A DNA stretch of 64,000 nt from Xenorhabdus innexi (GTDB lineage Bacteria > Pseudomonadota > Gammaproteobacteria > Enterobacterales > Enterobacteriaceae). Positions 1-8,628 of the stretch are shown piece by piece. The notes beneath the pieces were generated by a model that was given only the letters and a program-made list of their open reading frames with translations, ran no database searches and was not told where the DNA came from. A program made the position numbers and the translations under genes. Numbering within the stretch: position 1 is the first letter of the stretch; the number at the start of each line of letters is the position of its first letter. The DNA lies in NCBI RefSeq assembly GCF_002632485.1, contig NZ_NIBU01000013.1, positions 1-64,000 on the forward strand. Reading direction: 5' to 3'.

Positions 1-236
1 CGTGGTTTTGATTTATTGTTTGGCGACGATTATCAGATCATAAATGAAGCCTTTTTTCTATCTAAAAATAAACGGTTATTGCTTAAGATCCTGTCTATGA
101 TCCTGTTATAGCAAAGCCTCCTTTTGGAGCTGGTTCAGTTTTTATTAAGAAATGCAACAATTGGTCTGAATTACAATCTCATTATCAATTATTTAAATCA
201 CAATACAAATCTACAGCTTCAATTGATTTTCTGGGA
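1..236 (+). pseudogene. Out-of-frame 5' remnant of the ATP-grasp gene
   Basis: Positions 1-108 read open in frame 1 (includes LLFGDDYQIINEAFFLSK) and end at a TAG. The downstream ATP-grasp frame is open only from position 87, after a TAA at 84-86, and reads DPVYDPVIAKPPFGAGS there. The two frames together look like the N-terminal half of an ATP-grasp enzyme joined by a frameshift, or a short deletion, near 84-108. A near-perfect direct repeat of GATCCTGT sits at the break. The gene also runs off the left edge, so its true start is not visible. A sequencing error would give the same picture. Confidence 0.5.
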
Positions 237-986
237 ATGACTGAAACATATTGTACCTCTGAAGGAATATCGCTGCTTAATCAGCCTGGTCAGAGTATGT
301 TACTGGAAGAATATATTCATGGTGTTGAAGGTACTGTTGAATGTGTAATGACCCGGGATCAAACTTATCCGGTTTTAATAAATGAAAAGCTGATTCTGAC
401 TGAAAAAAATAATACGATATTAGAGAATCTACTTATTTCTCCACCTGTTTCATTTACAGAAACAGAACAGGAACAAATCAGAGATTATGCGATAGCCTGC
501 ATACAAGTCGTCGGGCTGAATTATTCCATTGCACATCTTGAATTCCGAATGTCGCCTGATGGCCCGGTAGTTATTGAAATTAACCCAAGACTGGGTGGTT
601 TATTTGTCAGTGCTGCATTTCGTGACATTGCAGGATTAGATCCTTACCAGCTCTATCTTTCTATTCTTTTGCATGAGAAAGATATTGACACTCAGATTAA
701 ACAAGGCCAAAAACAAGTTATAACAGGCAAACAGCACTACTCGATGTTAGCTGTTTATCCTGAAAATAGCGGTCATTTTCAAAGGATAGAGAATATTGAG
801 TATATCCAAAACAATCCCTGTATTCTCGAATGCCGAACTCAGCCTGTCGGCTGTGATATTAATGCAGAAACAGAAGAGCATTACCTGCTTAGGTGTTGGG
901 CGAAAGTTGATGATGCTTCACATGCCCGTGCATTGCATAATGAAATAATACAGTATGTAAAACCCATTATTATTCCAATTTCATAA
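237..986 (+). CDS. ATP-grasp carboxylate-amine (amino acid) ligase, 5' end disrupted
   Basis: This is the C-terminal two thirds of an ATP-grasp enzyme. The family joins a carboxylate to an amine through an acyl-phosphate intermediate. Visible are the hinge SMLLEEYIHGVEGTVE and the metal- and ATP-binding segment AHLEFRMSPDGPVVIEINPRLGG, split here as HLEFRM and VIEINPRLGG. The open frame extends upstream of the ATG at 237 to position 87 with matching protein sequence, so this ATG is internal and the real start has been lost to a frameshift. It is followed after 12 nt by a 2OG-Fe dioxygenase and then by an MFS exporter, all on the same strand. That set suggests an L-amino-acid ligase making a short peptide that contains a hydroxylated residue. 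The substrate cannot be read from the sequence. Confidence 0.75.
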   Translation: MTETYCTSEGISLLNQPGQSMLLEEYIHGVEGTVECVMTRDQTYPVLINEKLILTEKNNTILENLLISPPVSFTETEQEQIRDYAIACIQVVGLNYSIAHLEFRMSPDGPVVIEINPRLGGLFVSAAFRDIAGLDPYQLYLSILLHEKDIDTQIKQGQKQVITGKQHYSMLAVYPENSGHFQRIENIEYIQNNPCILECRTQPVGCDINAETEEHYLLRCWAKVDDASHARALHNEIIQYVKPIIIPIS

Positions 987-998
987 GGGCTACTACTC

Positions 999-1715
999 AT
1001 GCGGATCACAGAAATTTCGACACAATTAGCGAATAGTCATTATTGCCACATTCCATATTTTTCGGAATTGATTTCATATGATGAAGATGAGGCTAGAGTA
1101 TTTAAAAACAGTTGGAATAATTTGGTGCTGGATCAGAATTTTAAAAACTATACTCATAGAGAGAGGCGTATCCTGCGTTATCATTATCATCCGGGTATGG
1201 AAAACCCGCTTCAAATTAATCGTGATAGTGAATATCGTTCCTCCGTAACTTATGATGTTGAATACACAAAAGGCTCAAATAAACTGAGTTACTCAGAGGA
1301 GCATTTTATTCACCATCCTATTATGCAACATGTTCTCTCAACGGATATTGCTATTTTAGGTGAGCGATTAATAAAAGGTCATCACTATTCGATTGATATC
1401 CATCAATTTAGGGTGAAGGCTACGTCGGGAAAAGAGAGTCCGACAACCTCCGGTATTCATCAGGATGGACAGGATTGGATCTTTATGCATTTTATTCAGA
1501 GCCATAATATTGCCCCTGTGATTTCTGAAGTGCATAAAAGTGGTGATGAAGCGCCACCTTTACTACAAACGGTAATGACACAGTTTCTGGAAACGCTCAC
1601 AATAGATGATAAACAACTTTATCATCGGGCTGGCAATGTTCGGCAAATATCTCCTGCAACTGAGGCATTTCGGGATTTATTACTGGTCACTTTCCGGCAG
1701 TTTCCTGAGCAATAA
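999..1715 (+). CDS. 2OG-Fe(II) dioxygenase, free amino acid hydroxylase type (PF10014-like)
   Basis: A 238-residue protein resembling the 2OG-Fe dioxygenase family that contains bacterial L-isoleucine hydroxylases, which use 2-oxoglutarate and O2. The metal-binding HxD sits in GIHQDGQDWIFMHFI (around residues 153-156). A His in LYHRAGNVRQISP near residue 209 is a good candidate for the distal ligand, and the following Arg residues could hold 2-oxoglutarate. The gene lies 12 nt after the ATP-grasp ligase and 14 nt before the MFS gene, so it is probably co-transcribed with both. The natural inference is that it hydroxylates an amino acid that the ligase then couples. Which amino acid is not visible. 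Confidence 0.8.
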   Translation: MRITEISTQLANSHYCHIPYFSELISYDEDEARVFKNSWNNLVLDQNFKNYTHRERRILRYHYHPGMENPLQINRDSEYRSSVTYDVEYTKGSNKLSYSEEHFIHHPIMQHVLSTDIAILGERLIKGHHYSIDIHQFRVKATSGKESPTTSGIHQDGQDWIFMHFIQSHNIAPVISEVHKSGDEAPPLLQTVMTQFLETLTIDDKQLYHRAGNVRQISPATEAFRDLLLVTFRQFPEQ

Positions 1716-1729
1716 GAGAGCTAATAATA

Positions 1730-2956
1730 ATGTTAAGTCAGGAAAATAGTTTGGATTTGCGATTATCTGGTCGTAATGCTTTATCTATCGTGAGTGCAAG
1801 ATTTGTCTCCGATTTTGGCGCATTTCTGAATATGGTGGTGTTATCCACCTACGTTTATTTACTCAGCAATAGTGTGATGCATGTCAGTATTTTTCTGGCC
1901 TGCCGTGTTGCTGGTGGCGTTATTGCCAGTTTAATCGGGACACCTTTTTTTCGGCGATGTACGGGACGATGGCCGCTGGTTTGTTTCGATTTATTGCGGG
2001 TTATCTTGCTTTGCCTGTTACTGGTCATTCCGGCTTCACAACAATTATTGATCTTACCGGTGATTGCGTTTGGTATTGGGTTGGGTAACTCCATGTTTGC
2101 TATTGGGTTAAACAGCCAGCTTCCGCATTGGGTACATGCTTCACAACGCATATCAACTAACTCCTGGCTGACTTCCGTTGCAGCCACAGGTGCTGTACTT
2201 GGCAGTCTGGTTTCGGGTTTGCTTATTGCCAGCAGCGGTTATGAAATGGTCTTTATTGTCAATATCGTTACCTATCTGGTAGCGGCAATACTGATTATGC
2301 CGCTACGCTTTATCACCATACCTGAGCAACAGGTATCGCGGGCACTAAGTAATGAATGGCGCGAACTGCGGCTTGGATTACGCGGAGCACCCATGCTGGC
2401 AGGTATGTTACTTGTCACTATGACGGATACGCTGGGGAGCGCTGCCCATAATGTCGGTTTTCCGATTATTTCCAAGCTGATTAACCCCGATAATGCCAGT
2501 GTTGTAATGGGGTTGTTATTGTCGACATGGGCTATTGGAAAATTCAGTGGTGCCCGATTGGCAAGTTATCTGTTGTGTAGCCGCAATATTCTGAAAATGG
2601 AAAAGTTGTTCTTTCTTGGTGTTGCGTTGATGTCAACGGGCTTTATTCTGACGTTCCAGCAAACAGCGCAATTCTGGTTGCTGTTATTTGCTGTCTGGGC
2701 TGGAATAGGAGATGGAATTGCTGAAGTCAGTTTAATCTCCCGCGCGCAAAGTGAACCGGAAAGCCTGCGATTGCCTATTTTCAGCTTGCTGACTTTATTA
2801 CAAATGACCGGATTCGGGATAGGCATGCTATTGGTTGCGCCGTTCTACGCCTGGCTGCCACCATCCATCGTTATTGTCATATTCCACGGTTTGCCGCTGA
2901 CAGTATTGGTTATTATCCTGCTATGGGGGCGACGATTTACAACCAATAAGGTGTAA
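1730..2956 (+). CDS. MFS transporter, probable product exporter
   Basis: A 408-residue membrane protein with about twelve hydrophobic segments, starting near SVMHVSIFLACRVAGGVIAS and ending near SIVIVIFHGLPLTVLVIILL. The layout is that of drug:H+ antiporters of the major facilitator superfamily. The loop after TM2 (IGTPFFRRCTGRWPLV) has the charged, Gly-bearing pattern usual there. It sits 14 nt after the dioxygenase and is followed by a clear terminator, so it closes the ligase-dioxygenase-exporter unit. Export and self-protection for that product is the likely role. This is inferred from position, and no substrate can be read from the sequence. Confidence 0.8.
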   Translation: MLSQENSLDLRLSGRNALSIVSARFVSDFGAFLNMVVLSTYVYLLSNSVMHVSIFLACRVAGGVIASLIGTPFFRRCTGRWPLVCFDLLRVILLCLLLVIPASQQLLILPVIAFGIGLGNSMFAIGLNSQLPHWVHASQRISTNSWLTSVAATGAVLGSLVSGLLIASSGYEMVFIVNIVTYLVAAILIMPLRFITIPEQQVSRALSNEWRELRLGLRGAPMLAGMLLVTMTDTLGSAAHNVGFPIISKLINPDNASVVMGLLLSTWAIGKFSGARLASYLLCSRNILKMEKLFFLGVALMSTGFILTFQQTAQFWLLLFAVWAGIGDGIAEVSLISRAQSEPESLRLPIFSLLTLLQMTGFGIGMLLVAPFYAWLPPSIVIVIFHGLPLTVLVIILLWGRRFTTNKV

Positions 2957-3043
2957 ATTTGATAATTACGCAAATACCCCTGCAAATTCAGCAGTGTTCC
3001 CGCCATTGAATTTCCCTGCTTTTGTCATGCTTAGAACAATTTT

Positions 3044-3070
3044 ATTTGCCCTTTTTCAAGGGCAAATTTT
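3044..3070 (+). terminator. Intrinsic terminator after the MFS gene
   Basis: A 10-bp stem (3044-3053 with 3058-3067) built around TTTGCCC and GGGCAAA is followed by a run of T. It ends the plus-strand cassette about 30 nt before flhB. Confidence 0.8.
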
Positions 3071-3098
3071 CTGCATTTGCATGTAATCAAGGAAAGCT

Positions 3099-4250
3099 GT
3101 GGCTGAAGATAGCGACCTCGAAAAAACCGAAGAACCCACGCCCCATAAACGGGAAAAAGCTCGAAAAGAGGGGCAGATAGCGCGTTCGAAGGAACTCACT
3201 TCTATCCTGATGTTAGCAGGAGGTGTCAGTCTGCTCTGGATGAGCGGGCAATCGATCACTCACGAACTTTCATTGATGGTATTCGAAGGATTCAACTTTG
3301 ACCATAACATGGTCAGTAACGATAAACAGATGGTACAGCAGGTCGGGCGTTTGTTGAAACAGGCAGTCTGGGCTGTATTACCGGTGTTTACTGGTCTGGT
3401 TTTGATTGCGCTGAGTGCACCAACGTTAATGGGTGGGCTGATATTCAGTTCAAAATCCATCAAATTTGATCTGACCAAACTGAATCCGATAGCTGGCCTG
3501 AAAAAAATCTTTTCCATGAATGCGCTGGCGGAGCTGTTCAAGGCAATTCTGAAAGCCTCATTGGTTGGAGGAGGAGCCGCTTTGTTTATCTGGGCAAACT
3601 GGCCTGCCATGCTGTATCTGACCACTCAGCCACCGTTGGTGGCACTGAGTGATGCCATGATGATGCTGATTTTTGCAGGCTATATTGTTCTGTTTATGCT
3701 GATACCTATGGTGGCGTTTGACGTTCTTTATCAGATCCGCAGCCACCTGAAAAAACTGAGAATGACCCGTCAGGAGATCAAGGATGAATTTAAGGAGCAG
3801 GAAGGAGATCCACATGTAAAGGCCCGGATTCGCCAACAACAACGTGCGGCTGCCCGTAAGCGCATGATGGCGGATGTACCGAAAGCTGATGTTATTGTCA
3901 CTAACCCGACTCACTACGCAGTCGCTTTACAGTATGACAGCGAAAAAATGGGCGCACCTAAAGTACTGGCGAAAGGCGCCGGACTTATTGCTCTGCGTAT
4001 CAAAGAGATTGGTGCAGAAAATCGTATTCCGTTATTGGAGGCTCCTCCGTTAGCAAGGGCACTGTTTCGCCATGCTGAAGTGGGGGGCTTTATTCCGGCA
4101 GCACTCTATGCTGCCGTTGCTGAAGTGCTTGCCTGGGTTTACCAATTGAAACGTTGGAAACGGGAAGGTGGCCTGAAACCAAAAACACCTGAAAATCTGC
4201 CAGTGCCACCCGCACTGGATTTTGCTGGAGAAAATAATCGTCATGGCTAA
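3099..4250 (+). CDS. flhB: FlhB, flagellar type III export switch protein
   Basis: FlhB is an inner-membrane component of the flagellar export apparatus that switches substrate class from rod/hook to filament. The 383-residue length matches the family. The N-terminus (EDSDLEKTEEPTPHKREKAR) is the conserved FlhB start. Four hydrophobic segments follow, then the cytoplasmic domain with the autocleavage motif NPTH in VIVTNPTHYAVAL (near residue 270). The start is GTG, with AAGGAAA about 5 nt upstream. It overlaps flhA by 8 nt. A terminator for the upstream cassette lies only 30 nt before the start, so flhB must have its own promoter very close by or depend on readthrough. I could not identify a flagellar class 2 promoter by eye. 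Confidence 0.97.
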   Translation: MAEDSDLEKTEEPTPHKREKARKEGQIARSKELTSILMLAGGVSLLWMSGQSITHELSLMVFEGFNFDHNMVSNDKQMVQQVGRLLKQAVWAVLPVFTGLVLIALSAPTLMGGLIFSSKSIKFDLTKLNPIAGLKKIFSMNALAELFKAILKASLVGGGAALFIWANWPAMLYLTTQPPLVALSDAMMMLIFAGYIVLFMLIPMVAFDVLYQIRSHLKKLRMTRQEIKDEFKEQEGDPHVKARIRQQQRAAARKRMMADVPKADVIVTNPTHYAVALQYDSEKMGAPKVLAKGAGLIALRIKEIGAENRIPLLEAPPLARALFRHAEVGGFIPAALYAAVAEVLAWVYQLKRWKREGGLKPKTPENLPVPPALDFAGENNRHG

Positions 4251-6345
4251 TCTGGCCTCATTATTACGTTTATCAGGGAATCGTTTACCGGGGAATATAA
4301 AAGGTTCCGAGTGGCAAATGCTTGCGGGGCCTGTCCTGATCCTCATGATCCTGTCGATGATGGTACTGCCGTTACCACCATTCCTGCTCGATTTACTGTT
4401 CACATTTAACATTGCCCTTTCCATCATGGTATTGCTGGTGGCGATGTTTACGCGTCGGACACTGGATTTTGCCGCATTTCCTACGATTCTGCTGTTCTCG
4501 ACGTTATTACGTTTGTCACTGAACGTCGCTTCCACCCGTATCATTCTGATGGAAGGCCATACCGGATCAGCGGCGGCGGGGCAGGTGGTGGAAGCTTTTG
4601 GTCATTTCCTTGTCGGTGGTAATTTTGCCATTGGTATTGTTGTATTCGTTATCCTGATCCTGATTAACTTTATGGTCATCACCAAAGGTGCTGGGCGTAT
4701 CGCCGAAGTAGGGGCGCGCTTTGTACTGGATGGAATGCCCGGCAAACAAATGGCCATTGATGCTGATTTGAATGCCGGATTGATTGGTGAAGATGAAGCG
4801 AAAAAACGCCGTGCGGAAGTCACACAAGAAGCCGATTTTTACGGCTCAATGGACGGTGCGAGTAAATTCGTGCGTGGTGATGCGATTGCCGGATTAATGA
4901 TTCTGGTCATTAACATCATCGGCGGCTTAATTGTGGGTGTTGCCCAACATAATATGAGTCTGGGCGATGCAGGGGAAGCTTATACATTGCTGACCATTGG
5001 TGATGGTCTGGTTGCTCAGTTACCGGCGTTGATCATCTCGACGGCAGCGGGTGTTATCGTTACTCGTGTTGCGACGGATGAAGATGTTGGTCAGCAAATG
5101 GTGACTCAGCTTTTCAACAACCCTAAAGTTTTGATGCTAAGTGCTGGCGTATTGGGTTTGCTGGGCTTAGTACCGGGCATGCCTAACTTTGTCTTCCTGC
5201 TGTTTACAGCTGCATTAGCGGGTGTCGGTTACTTTTTGCTGCGTAAGGATAAAGACCCGCTGACGACACAACACGAAGAAATGAAAGCGGTGGAAGAGCA
5301 ACAGCAAACGGCCGAGGCTTCGTGGTCTGATGTCCAGCTGGAAGACCCACTGGGTATGGAAGTCGGTTATCGTCTGATCCCGATGGTGGATTTCCGTCAG
5401 AATGGTGAATTGCTTGGGCGTATCAGCGGTATCCGTAAAAAATTCGCACAGGAAGTGGGATACCTGCCTCCGGTAGTACATATCCGTGACAACCTTGAAC
5501 TGGCACCAGCCAGCTATCGCATCCTGATGAAAGGGGTAGAAATTGGCCGTGGTGAAGCTCATCCGGGGCGCTGGCTGGCAATTAATCCGGGCGGAGCAGT
5601 CGGTGATTTACAGGGCGACCTGACAAAAGATCCGGCCTTTGGTTTACCTGCCGTCTGGATTGATGACAGTTTAAGAGAGCAGGCTCAGGTACAGGGTTAT
5701 ACCGTTGTGGCGGCGAGTACCGTTGTGGCAACACATCTTAACCATCTACTGTCTCAGCATTCCAGTGAACTGTTCGGCAGACATGAAGCACAACAGTTGT
5801 TCGAACGAGTCAGTCAGGATATGCCGAAATTGACGGAAAACTTTATCCCTGATGTTGTCAGCCTGACGACTTTACATAAAGTTCTGCAAAATCTGCTGGC
5901 AGAGCAAGTACCGATCCGTGATATGAGGACAGTTATTGAAACACTGGCCGAACACGCGCCGGTACAGACTGATCCTTATGAATTGACGGCAGCGGTCCGA
6001 ATCGCACTTGGCAGAGCAATTGCGCAACAGTGGTTTCCCGGCGTGGATGAAATTAAGGTTATTGGTCTGGATGCAAACCTTGAGCGTATTTTACTTCAGG
6101 CATTACAGGGCGGCGGCGGACTGGAACCGGGGCTGGCTGAAAGTCTGGAGCATCAGGCCGCAGAAGCACTGGAGCGTCAGGAAATGCTGGGCGCACCACC
6201 TGTGTTATTAGTCAACCATGCACTGCGTCCGTTACTGTCACGCTTTCTGCGCCGCGTGTTACCCCGATTGGTTGTACTTTCCAATCTTGAAATCACCGAT
6301 AATCGCCAGATAAGAATGACGGCGACAATTGGTGGCGCGCGTTAA
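4243..6345 (+). CDS. flhA: FlhA, flagellar type III export gate protein
   Basis: FlhA is the large export-gate subunit that docks chaperone-substrate complexes and couples export to the proton motive force. From the ATG at 4243 (MANLASLLRLSG) the protein is 700 residues, close to the usual 690-700. An upstream TTG in the same frame would add seven residues inside flhB and is not favoured. The N-terminal half has about eight hydrophobic helices and the conserved FHIPEP-family loop (GARFVLDGMPGKQMAIDADL). The C-terminal half is the soluble docking domain (from about residue 340). The 8-nt overlap with flhB implies translational coupling. flhE, which usually follows in enterobacteria, is absent. 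Confidence 0.97.
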   Translation: MANLASLLRLSGNRLPGNIKGSEWQMLAGPVLILMILSMMVLPLPPFLLDLLFTFNIALSIMVLLVAMFTRRTLDFAAFPTILLFSTLLRLSLNVASTRIILMEGHTGSAAAGQVVEAFGHFLVGGNFAIGIVVFVILILINFMVITKGAGRIAEVGARFVLDGMPGKQMAIDADLNAGLIGEDEAKKRRAEVTQEADFYGSMDGASKFVRGDAIAGLMILVINIIGGLIVGVAQHNMSLGDAGEAYTLLTIGDGLVAQLPALIISTAAGVIVTRVATDEDVGQQMVTQLFNNPKVLMLSAGVLGLLGLVPGMPNFVFLLFTAALAGVGYFLLRKDKDPLTTQHEEMKAVEEQQQTAEASWSDVQLEDPLGMEVGYRLIPMVDFRQNGELLGRISGIRKKFAQEVGYLPPVVHIRDNLELAPASYRILMKGVEIGRGEAHPGRWLAINPGGAVGDLQGDLTKDPAFGLPAVWIDDSLREQAQVQGYTVVAASTVVATHLNHLLSQHSSELFGRHEAQQLFERVSQDMPKLTENFIPDVVSLTTLHKVLQNLLAEQVPIRDMRTVIETLAEHAPVQTDPYELTAAVRIALGRAIAQQWFPGVDEIKVIGLDANLERILLQALQGGGGLEPGLAESLEHQAAEALERQEMLGAPPVLLVNHALRPLLSRFLRRVLPRLVVLSNLEITDNRQIRMTATIGGAR

Positions 6346-6363
6346 TTCTATCTCTTAATTTAT

Positions 6364-6395
6364 GGTAAACCTCATTATTTTAAATGAGGTTTACC
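6364..6395 (+). terminator. Hairpin after flhA
   Basis: A perfect 13-bp stem (6364-6376 with 6383-6395) built on GGTAAACCTCATT lies 19 nt after the flhA stop. The downstream bases are T-rich but not a strict T-run. Confidence 0.7.
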
Positions 6396-6515
6396 TATCA
6401 TTATTTCATTCTTACTCTTCTGTTTTTTCTTTTATTAATAAAATTCCTGATATACGATAGTGTACTAGAATTAGCTATGTTCATATTTTAATAAAATAAT
6501 AAGTTAAACTAAGTT

Positions 6516-7106
6516 ATGATGAAAAAAGATAATATGTTTTCATATAAAGATAATCCGATTAAAGCATTTTACACAGATCAATATATCCGGGTATATCAGG
6601 CCTTTTCTGATTCAATTGCAGACAGCGCCACACAAAATAATACATTTGTTTCCCCACCTTTTAGCATGACGCGCATGACATGGATTAAACCCTCATTTCT
6701 ATGGATGATGTATCGCTCCGGATGGGCGAAGAAAGATGAAGGGCAAAAACGTATACTGGCAATTGATATCACGCATGAAGGATTTAAAGAAATTATCCAG
6801 CAAGGTGTTATCAGTCATTATGATCCTAAAATGTCTGTTTCAAGAGATATATGGAAAGATAAAGTACAAAAAAGTGATGTGGTCATTCAGTGGGATCCGG
6901 AACGGGATATCTCATTAAATAAATTGGAACAGCGAACAATCCAAATAGGATTACGTAATCAGGCTGTTGAGAATTATGTTAATCGCTGGATTATGAATAT
7001 CACGGATATTACTGATAAGGCTCATGACATACATGAATTGGTAAAAAATAATCAATTGGATATTGCTAAGAGTTTATTGCCAGAGGAAAGAGTTTATATT
7101 GGATAA
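6516..7106 (+). CDS. DUF4291 domain protein
   Basis: A 196-residue protein with the hallmarks of the DUF4291 family: an early YKDNPIKAFY segment, then SMTRMTWIKPSFLWMMYRSGWA and RILAIDITHEGF. No function is established for this family. The start could be the ATG at 6516, the next ATG at 6519, or the Met at codon 7, and none has a good ribosome binding site. The gene is AT-rich compared with flhA and the NRPS genes. It occupies the place where flhE would be expected, which suggests acquisition into this locus. Confidence 0.75.
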   Translation: MMKKDNMFSYKDNPIKAFYTDQYIRVYQAFSDSIADSATQNNTFVSPPFSMTRMTWIKPSFLWMMYRSGWAKKDEGQKRILAIDITHEGFKEIIQQGVISHYDPKMSVSRDIWKDKVQKSDVVIQWDPERDISLNKLEQRTIQIGLRNQAVENYVNRWIMNITDITDKAHDIHELVKNNQLDIAKSLLPEERVYIG

Positions 7107-7676
7107 TTAAACATACAGCTAATGGAATAGAGACAACAATTTCTGTCTGTTAAGTCAACAGATTCTAAAGATAAAATAATTACCACTATTACTCTATTTA
7201 GTACTGGCGGTAGAGAAACCCGTCCCCGTAATGTAGCATTTTTATATATAGTGAGAGCAGCTTAATTCTGGCAATAACCTAAGCCTGCAAATTTTTGTGG
7301 GTTTATATGAATCCCACCATCAAAGAAAATCGGCCTCTGTTATGTCGTGATGTGATAGAAACTTTCTTTTTAGCTTCTTCCCACTACCTTTCATATTCAA
7401 CGGGGGAAGCTTATCTATGAAGGCTATGGGGTGACGTAGTGTAAATCGATCCGAGTAGTGAGAGCCTCAAAATGATTTTTTTCTTACCCTGCACAGGGTA
7501 TGAAGTAAAGAATACTTCTAGGTATTTACCCAATGCTATCCCACCAATGATGTTGAGTGTGGAAAAATCTTAAATTCGAACTACACACCTGAAATCAGGT
7601 AGTATACTTACTATCAGCAATTTCAAATAATGCAATACTTTACAAATATAACTAAAAAAGCATAAAGGAACTTTTG
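7107..7676. other. AT-rich intergenic stretch, no convincing gene
   Basis: About 570 nt without a supported gene. A 37-codon frame from 7308 has no good ribosome binding site and no recognised family. There are two short inverted repeats. One has TACCCTG and CAGGGTA arms near 7487-7502. The other is an ACCTGAAATCAGGT palindrome near 7588, about 75 nt before the Mig-14-like gene. Either could be an operator, but nothing ties them to a named regulator. Confidence 0.5.
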
Positions 7677-8579
7677 ATGAATGTTTTAGATATTAAAAAT
7701 AAATTGTTTGGGTGGAAAGAAGTAGATTTCAGTGAATACGAAAAAGTTTACTTTCATTTTGGTGGGAGTTTAGCCGGTCACCCTACTGTGCTAAAATTTA
7801 TCCATGAAAAACACAATCTCAACGAAAAATATTTTATACATGAAGATTGTTTAAAAGAACATAAGGCTGCAATTTGCGTCTGGGATGATAAATATCTGGC
7901 AAATGATCCTTCACACCCATTGTCAGATAAAATGTCAATTGCAATACCAAATGATGAATTAATTATTCCATCCAGCAAAAAATCTCGTTTTTTATTGCCT
8001 TTAAAATCAAAGTACATATCACCTCTAAATCATAATAACATTATTAATTCGACCTTTAATTTCAATGCGAATCGTTCTTTGTGCTTAGCTAAGAAAATAA
8101 CATCAAAATCCAATAAAAAATATAAGCAGAGAATAAATAATTTTATAAAATCAGGTGGTGAAATAATTGATGTTGATAAATTTAGCGCAAAGGAACTCAC
8201 AGAATTTTATTCATTACTGGTTGAAAAAAGATGGGGGGGGGTTGGCTTAGATAAAGCGGCTGTTTGTGAATTTATCAAGCTAATAAAGCCCATGATATTT
8301 GGACATGTTATCTTTTTCAAAGAAAAACCTAGTGCATTTCACTTTATTACAAAAACCCAATTTCATGAACATACAAATATAGAGTTTATCCAAGCAGGAA
8401 TGGATTGCTCAAATGAATTATCCAAGTTTTCCATTGGTTCACTCCTAATATGGAGTAATATATATAAATCAGAAAGTGAATTTAAAAACGTTAGGTTTTC
8501 ATTTGGAAGACCTTCCAGAGATTATAAATTAAGGTGGAGTAACATTCATCAAATAGGCCGAACGATTACATTAATATAA
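7677..8579 (+). CDS. mig-14: Mig-14-like GNAT-fold protein (antimicrobial peptide tolerance family)
   Basis: A 300-residue protein that fits the Mig-14 family. In Salmonella, Mig-14 is an inner-membrane-associated protein needed for resistance to cationic antimicrobial peptides and survival in macrophages. Visible family-like segments are the early YFHFGGSLAGHPTVLKFIHE, the central RINNFIKSGGEIIDVDKFS followed by an EKRWGG motif, and the C-terminal RFSFGRPSRDYKLRW. The ATG at 7677 is preferred because AAGGAA lies 7 nt upstream. A TTG one codon earlier is the only longer option. It is a single gene in the AT-rich region. In an insect pathogen a role against host peptides would make sense, but that is inference. 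Confidence 0.7.
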   Translation: MNVLDIKNKLFGWKEVDFSEYEKVYFHFGGSLAGHPTVLKFIHEKHNLNEKYFIHEDCLKEHKAAICVWDDKYLANDPSHPLSDKMSIAIPNDELIIPSSKKSRFLLPLKSKYISPLNHNNIINSTFNFNANRSLCLAKKITSKSNKKYKQRINNFIKSGGEIIDVDKFSAKELTEFYSLLVEKRWGGVGLDKAAVCEFIKLIKPMIFGHVIFFKEKPSAFHFITKTQFHEHTNIEFIQAGMDCSNELSKFSIGSLLIWSNIYKSESEFKNVRFSFGRPSRDYKLRWSNIHQIGRTITLI

Positions 8580-8628
8580 AAGATCAAAAGAGCCAACACA
8601 GACTTTTTTCAAGAAACGCATCATGACG

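Noticed and set aside
4050-4544. 164-codon minus-strand frame over the flhB-flhA junction
   Set aside because: It is antisense to two well-conserved genes and has no supporting motif.
7308-7421. 37-codon frame in the intergenic stretch before the Mig-14-like gene
   Set aside because: Poor ribosome binding site, no family, and composition like the surrounding non-coding sequence.
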